DNA of 64,000 nucleotides from Rhodanobacter sp. A1T4 (GCF_014207185.1 NZ_JACHCP010000013.1:1-64000); one strand, 5' to 3'; shown: positions 1-8,127, counted from the stretch's first letter. The notes: a model not told the origin generated them from the sequence alone. Numbers and translations: made by a program.

Positions 1-90
1 GCTCCTTACTTTCCTCGCATCGCTGACAAGGTGCGGCAAAGAAACATATATTTGCGCATAGCTCGGGGTTTTGCGTTTTTACACAGCCTC
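1..90. repeat. Right end of a MITE-like element cut by the window edge
   Basis: No coding sequence is convincing here. Positions 75-90 (GTTTTTACACAGCCTC) are an imperfect copy of the inverted terminal repeat of the neighbouring element at 95-243, and read as the right end of a second, related element whose left end lies outside the window. The two elements abut with only GACC between them. Confidence 0.4.
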
Positions 91-247
91 GACCCAGGCT
101 GTGTGAAAACTATTTGCGTTGCTCGCGAGAGTCGCATTCTGAGCAATGAGCAGATGTCCAGACACTCAGATTTCGCCACAGACGGCAAAAAACAGTCGAG
201 ATTTGCGTTCGTCAGAGCCGACCTTGAGTTTTCACACAGCCTGGACC
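91..247. mobile_element. MITE-like element with 17-bp terminal inverted repeats and GACC duplication
   Basis: CAGGCTGTGTGAAAACT at 95-111 is repeated exactly as its reverse complement at 227-243. Both ends are flanked by GACC (91-94 and 244-247), which fits a 4-bp target duplication. The interior of about 115 bp has no plausible gene. This is a non-autonomous, transposon-like repeat. The parent insertion-sequence family is not assigned. Confidence 0.6.
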
Positions 248-393
248 CGAAGCTGCCGGTCACGAAGACACGATGAGGCTTGTTGTGGGACGATCTCAAT
301 CGGAGTTTGCGTTGGATGTATAACCCGACTTAGGGTGAGCATCGTCAAGCGAATCAACTGGGTAGGATCTTCAGGGCCTGCGTGATGCGAGAT

Positions 394-432
394 GCATAAC
401 CCGACGCAGGTCGGTCTATTAGGTAGTTATGC
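394..432 (+). other. Possible degenerate integron attC site
   Basis: GCATAAC (394-400) and GTTATGC (426-432) are perfect inverted repeats just before the first cassette gene, placed where the attC of a preceding cassette would end. At 39 bp it is short for an attC, so this is tentative. The ATG of the next gene lies inside the second box. The rest of 248-393 shows nothing recognisable. Confidence 0.3.
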
Positions 433-836
433 GGGAAGAGATGTTCGTAATCAAATCATCCTCATCAGATCGAGAGCTCAGGTTTCTTGCCCGTCATGGC
501 GATGAGTTTCAGGTCGAGTTGTCGGGATACGGCCTGACATTAGCTCTCAAGGTATCTGCTTACACAGATAGCACTGGCTTACTTCGGCTGTTTGAAAAAA
601 TCGCTAGCCATGCGACTCCTTGGCGAGGCAAGGAGTCGTGGCGCTCGCTCGAAGGAGAGTTCATTCTTTCAGCTAGCTGCTCTACTAGCGGGCAAGTATA
701 TTTTTTTATTGAGGCGTGGGGCTCGCCAGGAGCAGCCGAGGAATGGCGTGCATCAGCGGGAATCACATCGGAGCTAGGTCAGCTACCCTCCATTGCATCC
801 GCCGCCCATAGATTCTTCTGTGGTTCGGATGCATAA
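429..836 (+). CDS. Integron cassette protein, DUF6228-like
   Basis: A 135-residue protein without signal peptide or membrane segment. The central W-R-G and W-R-S-L-E-G pattern (about residues 65-77) followed by alternating strand-like residues resembles the DUF6228 family, whose function is unknown; this is recognition by pattern only. The TAA stop lies inside the first core box of the attC at 831-887, typical of a cassette gene. Start: the ATG at 429 has little ribosome-binding sequence; a second in-frame ATG at 441 is possible. There is no promoter of its own, so expression would depend on upstream read-through. Confidence 0.7.
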   Translation: MREEMFVIKSSSSDRELRFLARHGDEFQVELSGYGLTLALKVSAYTDSTGLLRLFEKIASHATPWRGKESWRSLEGEFILSASCSTSGQVYFFIEAWGSPGAAEEWRASAGITSELGQLPSIASAAHRFFCGSDA

Positions 837-887
837 CAAATCGTTCAAGGCGGACGGCTTTGCCGCCGCTTAACTCCAGCGTTAGGT
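831..887 (+). other. Integron attC site (57 bp)
   Basis: Core boxes GCATAAC (831-837) and GTTAGGT (881-887) flank an imperfect palindrome built on CAAGGCGGACGG and GCCGCCGCTTAA. The sequence matches, in the opposite orientation, the many attC sites at 25.8-31.8 kb. It closes the cassette carrying the gene at 429-836. Confidence 0.88.
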
Positions 888-908
888 ACCAAAAAAAGGG
901 GAAGTCAC

Positions 909-1178
909 ATGTTGGCAGAGTACAAACGCACCACAAACATCGGAGTGGGCTTGGGCATCATTGGGGAAATCGTTGGCCGCGCGCTAGCTCAGTCAGGTAG
1001 CGTAGTTATTGGTGGAATCATCCTTTTGGCCGGCTTCGCGGTTTTTATTTGGGGCTGCTCCCAATATGCAAAAGCAAAAGGACACTCACCGTGGTTTGGG
1101 GCTTTCGGAATCTTGAGCCTGATCGGACTTCTGGTGCTTTTTTTCCTCACGGATCGATACAAAGAGGCGCGTGCCTAA
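909..1178 (+). CDS. Integron cassette protein, small inner-membrane protein
   Basis: An 89-residue protein with two hydrophobic helices (about residues 28-50 and 62-82) joined by a short basic loop containing S-Q-Y-A-K-A-K-G. A good ribosome-binding site (AGGGGAAG) precedes the ATG. The stop overlaps the first core box of the attC at 1173-1229, so this is the second cassette of the small + strand array. Small two-helix proteins of this kind are common in Xanthomonas/Pseudomonas cassette arrays; the function is unknown. Confidence 0.75.
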   Translation: MLAEYKRTTNIGVGLGIIGEIVGRALAQSGSVVIGGIILLAGFAVFIWGCSQYAKAKGHSPWFGAFGILSLIGLLVLFFLTDRYKEARA

Positions 1179-1229
1179 CCACTCGTTCAAGGCGAACGGC
1201 TTCGCCGCCGCTCAATTCCAGCGTTGAAC
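1173..1229 (+). other. Integron attC site (57 bp)
   Basis: Core boxes GCCTAAC (1173-1179) and GTTGAAC (1223-1229) flank the same palindromic core as the site at 831-887. This is the last attC of the + strand array; directly after it starts a segment shared with 5.85-6.13 kb. Confidence 0.85.
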
Positions 1230-1239
1230 GTCTGCTTCT

Positions 1240-1424
1240 GGCCGATAGTGTTGAAAAACTCGCTTCGAAAACTCGAGATCGTTTAAAGCGAGAAAATTCG
1301 GCCGCGACAATCGCTTTCTGTCGGCCTGATGTGTAAATTTGTACAGAATCGAATTGTCGTTGCCGTCGCGATTCAAAATTTGGACGTCTATTTTTTAAGT
1401 TGGAGTTTTTCAACAGAATCGGCC
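1240..1424. mobile_element. MITE copy 1 (177 bp) with GGCC target duplication
   Basis: The element spans 1244-1420. GATAGTGTTGAAAAACTC at 1244-1261 pairs with GAGTTTTTCAACAGAATC at 1403-1420, with three mismatches in the outer bases. Both ends are flanked by GGCC (1240-1243 and 1421-1424). The interior is nearly identical, in inverted orientation, to the copies at 5864-6041 and 24567-24744. It carries no transposase. Confidence 0.8.
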
Positions 1425-1559
1425 GATTCCGGCCGGTGGCCTTGCGTTGGACAGGACGCCAGCGTGCTGATCATGATCGATGGGTTCTACTGATCGAATA
1501 CATCGGTGTGCGCCATGTGATTGTTGGCGTGCGTCTATGGCATCTACCGCCGTTAGCTG

Positions 1560-1754
1560 TTCGCATGGTGGGCCGGATTCGCGGTGCTGCTGTTGGGACA
1601 AGCCTACTCCGTGGTCGACCTCTTCACTCGCGAGGATCTGGGCAATGCACGCATGCCCGGTATCCTTCTCGGCATGGGATCGCTCTTCGTCGCCACTCTC
1701 TTCGGTCGCTGGTGGTACGCGCAGTGCGTTCACTCCCGGAGGTGGAAAAGCTGA
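1560..1754 (+). pseudogene. Remnant of a small membrane-protein gene
   Basis: In the frame ending with TGA at 1752-1754, 64 codons read as two hydrophobic segments (starting F-A-W-W-A-G and G-I-L-L-G-M-G) separated by a polar D-L-F-T-R-E-D loop, and end in a basic tail. Just upstream the same frame is closed by TAG at 1554-1556, and the plausible 5' part (V-L-L-I-E-Y-I-G, from about 1486) lies in another frame. This looks like a frameshifted, decayed gene. No family is recognised. Confidence 0.4.
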
Positions 1755-2263
1755 GCTGAGTGAATCGGGTCGAAGCCCCTTGCTGACCAAGAGGCCAGCT
1801 TGGATGCACTTCTTCGACGACTAGAAAGTGAACCTGGACTACCCCCGTTTTTGGAAGGAAACTGCAAACATCGGTGCCGAGCACTGGGTAGATAGCGATG
1901 GCCCGAAACGCTTTCGGGACATGAATAGGCATGTCAAATACATTCTTATCATCGGTATCTTGCTGATTCGGGCCGCCGCGATTGCTGCGTGGCTCAACAG
2001 GGACGGTTAAAGGGTTGCCTCTTTGCGAATCCCTGTCTGCTTTCGAAGCAGACACCGCAGAGACGCGTCCTGCGCGATGACATGTGGCGAGGTGGCCAAA
2101 TCTGACAGGCGGGTGATCCGTCTTGAGCGGCTAGAAAGCGAAGATGGCAAAAAGCACCCCGTTTCTGGATTCTGTTCGTGGGGTAAGGGGGCCAAGGACA
2201 CGTTCCGCTCCGGGGGAACCGTCCCCGGCCTTTATTTTTCAACTTGCGGTACAAGGATTGAGG
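1755..2263. other. About 500 bp with no supported gene
   Basis: A 60-codon frame at 1828-2010 (GTG start) with one hydrophobic stretch near its C-terminus is open but has no recognisable family and no good ribosome-binding site. Nothing else is evident. The metallopeptidase promoter should lie near the right end. Confidence 0.35.
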
Positions 2264-3280
2264 ATGAAAAACCCAGCGTCGGTTCCAACCTTGCTAAGTG
2301 TGGTTGCCATGGCGTTGGTGGCCAGCTTTCCGGCAGTTGCAGGTTCGCAACTTGGCGATACGGCACAGCCGATCGATCGATCCTTCACTGCGTTCTGGCA
2401 GGCAGCCAAAGACAAGCCATTTACCGAGCAGGAAGCACTCTGGGACAAGTTCATTGAAGAACCTCGTGAGGCGCTTTACCAATCGGTGGTCTGGGAGGTT
2501 CGCAATAATCCGAACTGGAAGAAGCTGAAAGATGGCGCATTAAAGGTCCGATTTGACCAGTACCGGAACATGGGCGGAGACATACCGAAAGGGGTCCGTG
2601 CAATCAACACGGCGCTGAATGTGCAGGCGAAACGATTTGCTCAGTATTTCGGCGCATCCGGGCAGCCACGGGCCGTTGTGGTGCTCGCTCCCCAGTTCGA
2701 TGCCAAGAGCGGCGTTCTGCCAAACGGCACCCCGGTGCTTGCGCTGGCGGTCGACTCCCTGATCCTCGAAAAAGCCCAGTTGGATGTGATACTGCCGCAC
2801 GAACTCTTCCATCTGTGGGATGCCGAGCATTCCGGCATCACCAACGATGGTGTGATGCCAGACACGCATCTGCTGCTGCCGCTGTATGAAGAGGGACTGG
2901 CGACTTACGTCAGCACCATCGTGTCGCCAGGTCATACCGATGGCGAGTACCTCCTGCAGAACGACCTTGGCGCCCTACCGGATGCGAGGTTGCCTGAAGT
3001 GGCCAAGCGCTTTCTGCAGAACGCCGACGTTCTGACCATTGATCCGGTGAGGCACGAGGCATCGAAAGCTTTCGCGCGCTGGTTTGAGTCGGGGCAAACC
3101 GCGTTTCAAGCCGACCTACCCAATCGTTCGGGTTACTGGTTGGGACTTCACGTCGTGCGCGTCCTGGCCCGCAATCACACATTGAATGAAATCGCCTCAT
3201 GGTCGCCGCGGAAGGCAGAGACGGAGACCCGCGCCGCACTAACTGTGCTGGCAGACAGTCAGCAGGTCTCGAGCCGTTGA
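2264..3280 (+). CDS. Secreted gluzincin-type zinc metallopeptidase
   Basis: 338 residues from the ATG at 2264, which has AGGATTGAGG just upstream and gives a clean signal peptide (cleavage after A-V-A near residue 26). An open frame extends further upstream but without such signals. H-E-L-F-H at 179-183 is an HExxH zinc site, and Y-E-E-G-L-A-T-Y at 208-215 supplies the third zinc-ligand glutamate expected in gluzincins. Exported peptidase is inferred; the substrate is unknown and I cannot assign a named peptidase family. It is convergent with another HExxH protein gene at 3523-4818. Confidence 0.75.
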   Translation: MKNPASVPTLLSVVAMALVASFPAVAGSQLGDTAQPIDRSFTAFWQAAKDKPFTEQEALWDKFIEEPREALYQSVVWEVRNNPNWKKLKDGALKVRFDQYRNMGGDIPKGVRAINTALNVQAKRFAQYFGASGQPRAVVVLAPQFDAKSGVLPNGTPVLALAVDSLILEKAQLDVILPHELFHLWDAEHSGITNDGVMPDTHLLLPLYEEGLATYVSTIVSPGHTDGEYLLQNDLGALPDARLPEVAKRFLQNADVLTIDPVRHEASKAFARWFESGQTAFQADLPNRSGYWLGLHVVRVLARNHTLNEIASWSPRKAETETRAALTVLADSQQVSSR

Positions 3281-3522
3281 CTGGCCCCTTTCGCCGGCTC
3301 ACGCCCTGCTGGTCACGAGCCGCGACTCATTCTGGACAATTGCGACCGTCAGCGGTGGAGCTGCCTGTTCACGATGCGACACCGCTACGGATGCGCCCCT
3401 ACGCTCCGCATGATGTCTTCCACAGGCGTCGCGTCATCTTGAACTCGATCTCTGACAGCTGCTCCGGCCCGATGGCGCGCTATTAATGGCCAACCTCTCG
3501 AAAAGTACAAGTTAGCTTGCAC

Positions 3523-4818
3523 TTATGGGCGATGTCGGTTCTTTGCCACTGTGAAATCGCCGGGTTTCTTGTCCGGTACGATCGACCATTCCGGTGCGAG
3601 TTCGAGCGTCCAGCCGCTGCCGGAAAGTGTGGTCGCGTTCGCGGGGGCGGCCACGGTCACGCTCATCCAATTGTCATCGATCAAAGCGGCGCCATCCACT
3701 TTAAGCTTTCCCCAATCGGTGACGACCTGCAGCCTCGGATAGACGGTGCCATAAGGCGGTAGCGGGAAAAGAATGCTCGGATTGAACTCCGCTTTCATAT
3801 GATGGGAGGGCAGGTGCAACACTGCACCGCTGACAAGTTGTGCGATCCAGATCGTGGCCTGTTTGTCGTGCGCCAGCGCTATGGTCTTTTCTTCCGCTTC
3901 CACGCCCACGAGATTGTAGCGACGCCCCGCCTTGCGCGCCGCCGCCGCAATGTTGGTGGGAAGCGAAATATCAGCCAAGTGCGCGAGCATGTCGCCAAGG
4001 TCGGACTGCGCCGAAAGATGTTTGCGCCAATCCTTGCTGTAGTCGTCCAGCAGGAAGCCATAGGCCGGGCCGGACGCGAAAGCGAAGAGTCGCGCGTAGG
4101 CGTTGCCTTTCTCCGCGTCGCCGAGCGCGGCGGCGACCGTCGCGTCGTTCTGCCCGCTTAGCCGACGGCCGGTATATTCCGCGAGGCCTTCGTTCAACAG
4201 GAGCTGGTTTTCCTGATCGGCCGCGTCTTTGGCCCGCGCGCGGCGCCAGGCGCGGAAGATCAGCGCATCGCGGATGGCGGTCTTGCGGCCCGCCGTATCG
4301 GTCGCGGTCAGCGCGGCGGCCAATGCACGCCATTCCAGTCGCATAGTCGTGCGTCCGAACGCAGACCCGAGTTGCGCCTCCACGGGAGAGTTTGTGGGAA
4401 AGCCGAGGCTTTCCTGAATGACATGCCACGCTTCATGCGCCAGTTCGGTATTGCGCGTAGCGGCGTCGGCCGGCAGCGGCCACAGGATCATCGACCAGCG
4501 CAGGCCTTTCCATTCCACCGTCGTGCTGGAAATCAGAACTTCGCTGCCAAGCTTGCCCGTGAACACATCACCGGTTTTCGTGAGCGCGTCATCGGGTGTG
4601 TTTTCGTTGGCAACGATTTCACGCGTATCGGGATCGATGAACATGAGTGGTCCGCAGACACTCTTGCCCCACAAAGCGCCGCCGTCGCGGTCGCACATCG
4701 CCTGCCGTTCGGCAAAGGCCGCGTGCGCGGCTTTGGGATCGATCGCTGTGGCGTGCGCTGACGCGAGCGTCAAGAACGCGGTCCCCGCCAGCGCGAGACC
4801 AGCAATGGTCTTCAACAT
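3523..4818 (-). CDS. Secreted gluzincin-type zinc metallopeptidase, second type
   Basis: 431 residues from the ATG at 4818, preceded by GGAGAA. The upstream open frame to 5157 overlaps the pspC-like gene and is not used. There is a signal peptide (cleavage near A-H-A-T-A, residue 25). H-E-A-W-H at 128-132 and N-E-G-L-A-E-Y at 209-215 form the HExxH plus distal glutamate signature. Two cysteines (42 and 55) near the mature N-terminus may form a disulphide. It lies tail to tail with the peptidase at 2264-3280 but shares no obvious sequence with it outside the motif. The substrate is unknown. Confidence 0.72.
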   Translation of the reverse strand: MLKTIAGLALAGTAFLTLASAHATAIDPKAAHAAFAERQAMCDRDGGALWGKSVCGPLMFIDPDTREIVANENTPDDALTKTGDVFTGKLGSEVLISSTTVEWKGLRWSMILWPLPADAATRNTELAHEAWHVIQESLGFPTNSPVEAQLGSAFGRTTMRLEWRALAAALTATDTAGRKTAIRDALIFRAWRRARAKDAADQENQLLLNEGLAEYTGRRLSGQNDATVAAALGDAEKGNAYARLFAFASGPAYGFLLDDYSKDWRKHLSAQSDLGDMLAHLADISLPTNIAAAARKAGRRYNLVGVEAEEKTIALAHDKQATIWIAQLVSGAVLHLPSHHMKAEFNPSILFPLPPYGTVYPRLQVVTDWGKLKVDGAALIDDNWMSVTVAAPANATTLSGSGWTLELAPEWSIVPDKKPGDFTVAKNRHRP

Positions 4819-4903
4819 CGGAATTCTCCTCGATCGCGCATGTGGGATACAGGACGGCATCCATTGCTCTACACGAGTACATCCGAACGAGCCCGTGACG
4901 ACG

Positions 4904-4925
4904 ACGACGACGACGTCGTCGTCGT
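4904..4925. repeat. GAC/GTC triplet palindrome, possible terminator
   Basis: A run of GAC triplets is followed directly by GTC triplets, giving an 11-bp perfect hairpin with no loop, centred at 4914/4915. It lies just past the stop of the PspC-domain gene (- strand) and upstream of the peptidase gene. There is no T-run, so a terminator role is only possible. The triplet tract is probably prone to slippage. Confidence 0.4.
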
Positions 4926-4934
4926 TGCCCGACT

Positions 4935-5450
4935 TCACATCACATCGGAGTGCGCGTGAAGGCTGGCACTGTATTCGTCGTGAGTCCGGACCAACGGCAG
5001 GGCGAACATCAGAACCAGATAGATCAGCACCGGTATGCCGCCGGAAAATACGGACGTAATGACGAAAATCGACCGTACCCACTCGACTCGAATGCTGGAG
5101 TAGGCCGCCAGTCCCTGACAAACACCGAAGAACCACTTGCCCTCCTCGATTCGGCACAGCCGACGAGGGCGGCCGGGTTGCGCTACAGCTGCATCGCTGT
5201 TGCCAGCGTCGACGACACCCACCTGCTCAAAGACCAATTCGACTTCTTTGCGGCTGAGAACGCGATTCTCTGGCGAGAGTTTCTCACCAATGGATTGTTC
5301 AAGATCGCGAAGAATCTCCTCGCAATCTGGATCGCGTTTGAGCCGCGTCCGAGCGTGCTCGAAATATGTCTGCAAGGCCTGATAAGCGTCTTCGTCCAAC
5401 AGGAATGTTGTCGAGTGCCCGCTAAGTCTGATTTGAATGACTATTTGCAT
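4935..5450 (-). CDS. PspC-domain membrane protein
   Basis: 171 residues. The N-terminal 85 residues are soluble and acidic. A PspC domain follows (about 95-155): L-C-R-I-E-E-G-K-W-F-F-G-V-C-Q-G-L-A-A-Y, then a hydrophobic segment with V-F-S-G-G-I-P-V-L-I-Y-L. PspC proteins respond to inner-membrane stress in the phage-shock system, but no other psp gene is nearby. The start overlaps the 3' end of the PadR-type regulator gene by 10 bp, so the two are co-transcribed and probably translationally coupled. PadR-PspC gene pairs are widespread; the regulator presumably controls this protein. Confidence 0.85.
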   Translation of the reverse strand: MQIVIQIRLSGHSTTFLLDEDAYQALQTYFEHARTRLKRDPDCEEILRDLEQSIGEKLSPENRVLSRKEVELVFEQVGVVDAGNSDAAVAQPGRPRRLCRIEEGKWFFGVCQGLAAYSSIRVEWVRSIFVITSVFSGGIPVLIYLVLMFALPLVRTHDEYSASLHAHSDVM

Positions 5451-5773
5451 GATGGCTTACCCAACTCGTCGATGAGGCTTGTCAAAGACTTCCAGTACTC
5501 TCGAAACTCCGCCAGCTGTTTGCGGCCTGCTGCCGCAAGCTTGTAGTACTTGCGAGGAGGGCCCGTCTCGGATTCCTGCCACTCATAGTCCAACAGCTGC
5601 TCCCGTCGCATCTTGCTCAAGAGCGGATACAGGGTGCCTTCCTGGGTGGCGAAATCGGTCTTGCTGAGGCGTTGCATCATTTCCGCAACGTACACCCTGC
5701 CAGAAGACACGATCCCCAGGATCAGGAATTCCAGCAGACCCTTGCGCAACGTGTTGTACTTGTCCGGGTCCAT
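5441..5773 (-). CDS. PadR-family transcriptional regulator
   Basis: 110 residues. A winged helix-turn-helix typical of PadR fills residues 8-85, with the signature Q-E-G-T-L-Y-P-L-L-S-K-M and, in the wing, E-T-G-P-P-R-K-Y-Y-K-L. A short C-terminal dimerisation helix follows. It is the first gene of a two-gene operon with the PspC-domain gene. A perfect 11-bp inverted repeat lies a few bases upstream of the ATG (5780-5809), a likely operator for autorepression. Confidence 0.92.
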   Translation of the reverse strand: MDPDKYNTLRKGLLEFLILGIVSSGRVYVAEMMQRLSKTDFATQEGTLYPLLSKMRREQLLDYEWQESETGPPRKYYKLAAAGRKQLAEFREYWKSLTSLIDELGKPSCK

Positions 5774-5779
5774 ATCTCA

Positions 5780-5809
5780 CCAGCTACCTTTATACAAAAA
5801 GGTAGCTGG
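5780..5809. promoter_or_regulatory. Candidate PadR operator (11-bp inverted repeat)
   Basis: CCAGCTACCTT (5780-5790) and AAGGTAGCTGG (5799-5809) are perfect inverted repeats around TATACAAA. The repeat lies 6 bp upstream of the padR start codon, where a bound dimer would block transcription or ribosome access. It lacks a T-run and sits at the 5' end of the operon, which argues against a terminator. Confidence 0.6.
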
Positions 5810-5859
5810 AGTCAGTCTTCTTGTCAAACCCGATTCTTTTCCGCTGACCGGCAGCTTCT

Positions 5860-6045
5860 GGCCGATTCTGTTGAAAAACTCCGACTTAACAAATAGACGT
5901 CCAAATTTTGAATCGCGACGGCAACGACAATTCGATTCTGTACAAATTTACACATTCAGGCCGACAGAAAGCGATTGTCGCGGCCGAATTTTCTCGCTTT
6001 AAACGATCTCGAGTTTTCGAAGCGAGTTTTTCAACACTATCGACC
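5860..6045. mobile_element. MITE copy 2 (178 bp), inverted relative to copy 1
   Basis: The element spans 5864-6041: GATTCTGTTGAAAAACTC (5864-5881) against GAGTTTTTCAACACTATC (6024-6041). Flanks are GGCC on the left and GACC on the right, a near duplication. The left end GATTCTG equals the right end of copy 1, so the element is flipped, yet the sequence outside (GCTTCTGGCC left; GATTCCGGCC right) is in the same orientation as around copy 1. Confidence 0.8.
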
Positions 6046-6140
6046 GATTCCGGCCAGTGGCCTCGTGTAGATTAGGATGCCGGTGCGCTGACCAACGATC
6101 GATGGTTCTACTGATCAACTTCATCGGTGCGCGCGAGGCC
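6042..6140. repeat. Flank shared with 1421-1520
   Basis: The sequence from GATTCCGGCC through GATGGTTCTACTGATC to CATCGGTG is a diverged direct repeat of the sequence after MITE copy 1. It shows that the MITE sits inside a larger duplicated segment. Confidence 0.6.
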
Positions 6141-6230
6141 TAGCAGGCCTGAGCAAGATATGCCCTGGGCGCCTTCATCCCACACTCACGAGCCTGGAAT
6201 GGGCTCCCCTACATACGTCGCGGTGGCTGC

Positions 6231-6440
6231 CACATCCAGCCAGGCAAGCCTCAACAGAACGCCTACGTCTAGCGCTACAACCGAACCGTGCGCTACGCCT
6301 GGCTTGCACGAACCTTGTTCGACTCGATCGAGCAGATGCAGGACATGGCCACTCGCTGGCTACGGACTTACAACCACGAGCGCCCGAACATGGGACTCGG
6401 CGGCATCACCCCGATACAGAAACTGGCCCTTGCTGCTTAA
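6231..6440 (+). pseudogene. IS3-family transposase (OrfB) C-terminal remnant
   Basis: Sixty-nine codons ending at TAA 6438-6440 match the C-terminal end of IS3-family OrfB integrases: I-Q-P-G-K-P-Q-Q-N-A-Y-V, then R-Y-N-R-T-V-R, and finally N-H-E-R-P-N-M-G-L-G-G-I-T-P. The codon for the conserved DDE glutamate (expected just before R-Y-N-R) is TAG at 6270-6272, so the fragment is dead. The rest of the element is missing upstream. Confidence 0.85.
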
Positions 6441-6543
6441 CTCCACTTTTGGTGTCTGTTAAAAATCGGGGATTGCCGTCGACGCTTTCACCGATGCATG
6501 GCTGCATGTCGGTGAGTGTCGTCTCAAAAGGCCGTGTCGTAGA

Positions 6544-8127
6544 TTAAGGGAGCAGTACCGTTGGGCTGCCGAGACCGCGCCAAAAATCGCATCGATGGCG
6601 GCCGCTGAAATTCGAGGAAATATCAATCGGGCTTCTTAGCTCGATCACCGCGGCGCTTCCCGCGGTATTACCTGGACCTGGGAAAACCCCCGGCGCCTGA
6701 CCGTACCGGGCATACATGCCAAGCCCATCCATCATGCTTTCCGAGAGCCATCGATTCGTGCCGCTCAGCGCATTGCCCGCGCCATCGTGACCAAAGAAAT
6801 ACGCTAGCTCGGTCGTATGTGCATCACCGTCAACAATGCTCGATACCTGTGGTACGGGGTAATCGTAGACGGGATCGGGTTGGCTGAACTCGTATTCGAT
6901 GACGGGCACCTGATACTGCAGCGTCTCGCGCAGGTTATAAGCGGGGCAGCTGAAGAATTCGTCCGTTAAGATGGAAGACAAGGTCTGACCGGGCGTGGCG
7001 TTTTGGCCTAACGCGTACTCGGTGGCGATCGCATTGGCATTCGTTTTGCCAAAAGCGTTAACGAGTATGGCGTTCGCGTTGTTTAAAGTGACGTCATGAC
7101 CAATCGTGCTGGTGAACTGCGCGATGAAGTAAGTGCCCTCGTCGAGATTGCTGCCCTCAATCACGGGCACGTGGCTGAAGGCGCCACTCGCCAAAGCATC
7201 TTGGGGTTCAGTCGGCAGGACAAACCCATCGACGTTCGGACCGATGGCGCCGCCGGCGGCGGTCAGAAAAGTGCTGACGGGGACTTGACGTAGGCACGCA
7301 GCGACGTCGTCGGCGTTGGCGCATCCGACCTCATCGACAATACTTTCATCCTGTTTCTCGGCGCTTGCCAACTTGGCGGTTGCAAGGCTTCCGACGCTTT
7401 GCAATTGGACTCTTTCAAACAAGCCAGCGGCACCCGGCGAGACCATTTGATCAACGATAGAGAGCGCGCCTGCCGACTGGCCGAAGACGGTGACGTTCTT
7501 CGGATCGCCACCGAAGGCCCTGGCGTTCGAAGCAACCCAGCGCAACGCGGCCTGTTGGTCGAGAAGACCGTAATTGCCCGAGACGTGATGCGCGTTTTCG
7601 TTGTCCAATGCCGGCGCCGCAAGAAATCCCAGGGCACCCAATCGATAGTTTACCGTCACGACAATCGCACCGATGCGACGCGCGATATCGTTACCGGTGT
7701 AGTCGGGGCCGTTGCCTCCGGGTGCGACGCCCGCATCGCCATAGCGAAAGCTGCCGCCATAAAAAAATACCAGCACGGGTCGACCTTGCGTCGAAACACT
7801 GGGTCGGTAGACATTCAGCGTCAGACAGTCTTCGTTCGTGCTGGGTGTCCCCAGGGTCGATGTCTGGGGGCAGGCTGCGCCAAAATGGTCGGCTGGTCGC
7901 GGTTGCTGCCAACGGGTTGCTGGAGTCGGTGGTTGGAAGCGCAATGCCCCCACGGGCGGCGCAGCATACGGGATGCCAAGAAATGTATCGACGCCCCTTT
8001 GGCTCTGCCCGATCACCGCACCACTGCCCGTCGTAACCATCACGGATTGCGCGCGAGCCTCTACAGAGAGAACGCATGTTCCGAGGGCAAGAAAAGTCGT
8101 GCAGGCGAATACGGAAAGACGTTGCAT
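6544..8127 (-). CDS. Secreted carboxylesterase type B
   Basis: 527 residues with a signal peptide (cleavage after A-R-A-Q, about 27). This is an alpha/beta-hydrolase of the carboxylesterase B (para-nitrobenzyl esterase) family: the oxyanion-hole strand F-F-Y-G-G-S-F at 121-127, then V-N-Y-R-L-G-A-L-G-F and the nucleophile in G-Q-S-A-G-A with Ser218. The acidic residue is probably in E-G-S-N-L-D-E-G, and the histidine in D-A-H-T-T-E-L-A-Y-F-F-G. The C-terminal R-H-R-C-D-F-W is the usual family end. It hydrolyses carboxylic esters, probably in the periplasm or outside. It may act with the porin and second hydrolase upstream on the same strand. Confidence 0.9.
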   Translation of the reverse strand: MQRLSVFACTTFLALGTCVLSVEARAQSVMVTTGSGAVIGQSQRGVDTFLGIPYAAPPVGALRFQPPTPATRWQQPRPADHFGAACPQTSTLGTPSTNEDCLTLNVYRPSVSTQGRPVLVFFYGGSFRYGDAGVAPGGNGPDYTGNDIARRIGAIVVTVNYRLGALGFLAAPALDNENAHHVSGNYGLLDQQAALRWVASNARAFGGDPKNVTVFGQSAGALSIVDQMVSPGAAGLFERVQLQSVGSLATAKLASAEKQDESIVDEVGCANADDVAACLRQVPVSTFLTAAGGAIGPNVDGFVLPTEPQDALASGAFSHVPVIEGSNLDEGTYFIAQFTSTIGHDVTLNNANAILVNAFGKTNANAIATEYALGQNATPGQTLSSILTDEFFSCPAYNLRETLQYQVPVIEYEFSQPDPVYDYPVPQVSSIVDGDAHTTELAYFFGHDGAGNALSGTNRWLSESMMDGLGMYARYGQAPGVFPGPGNTAGSAAVIELRSPIDISSNFSGRHRCDFWRGLGSPTVLLP

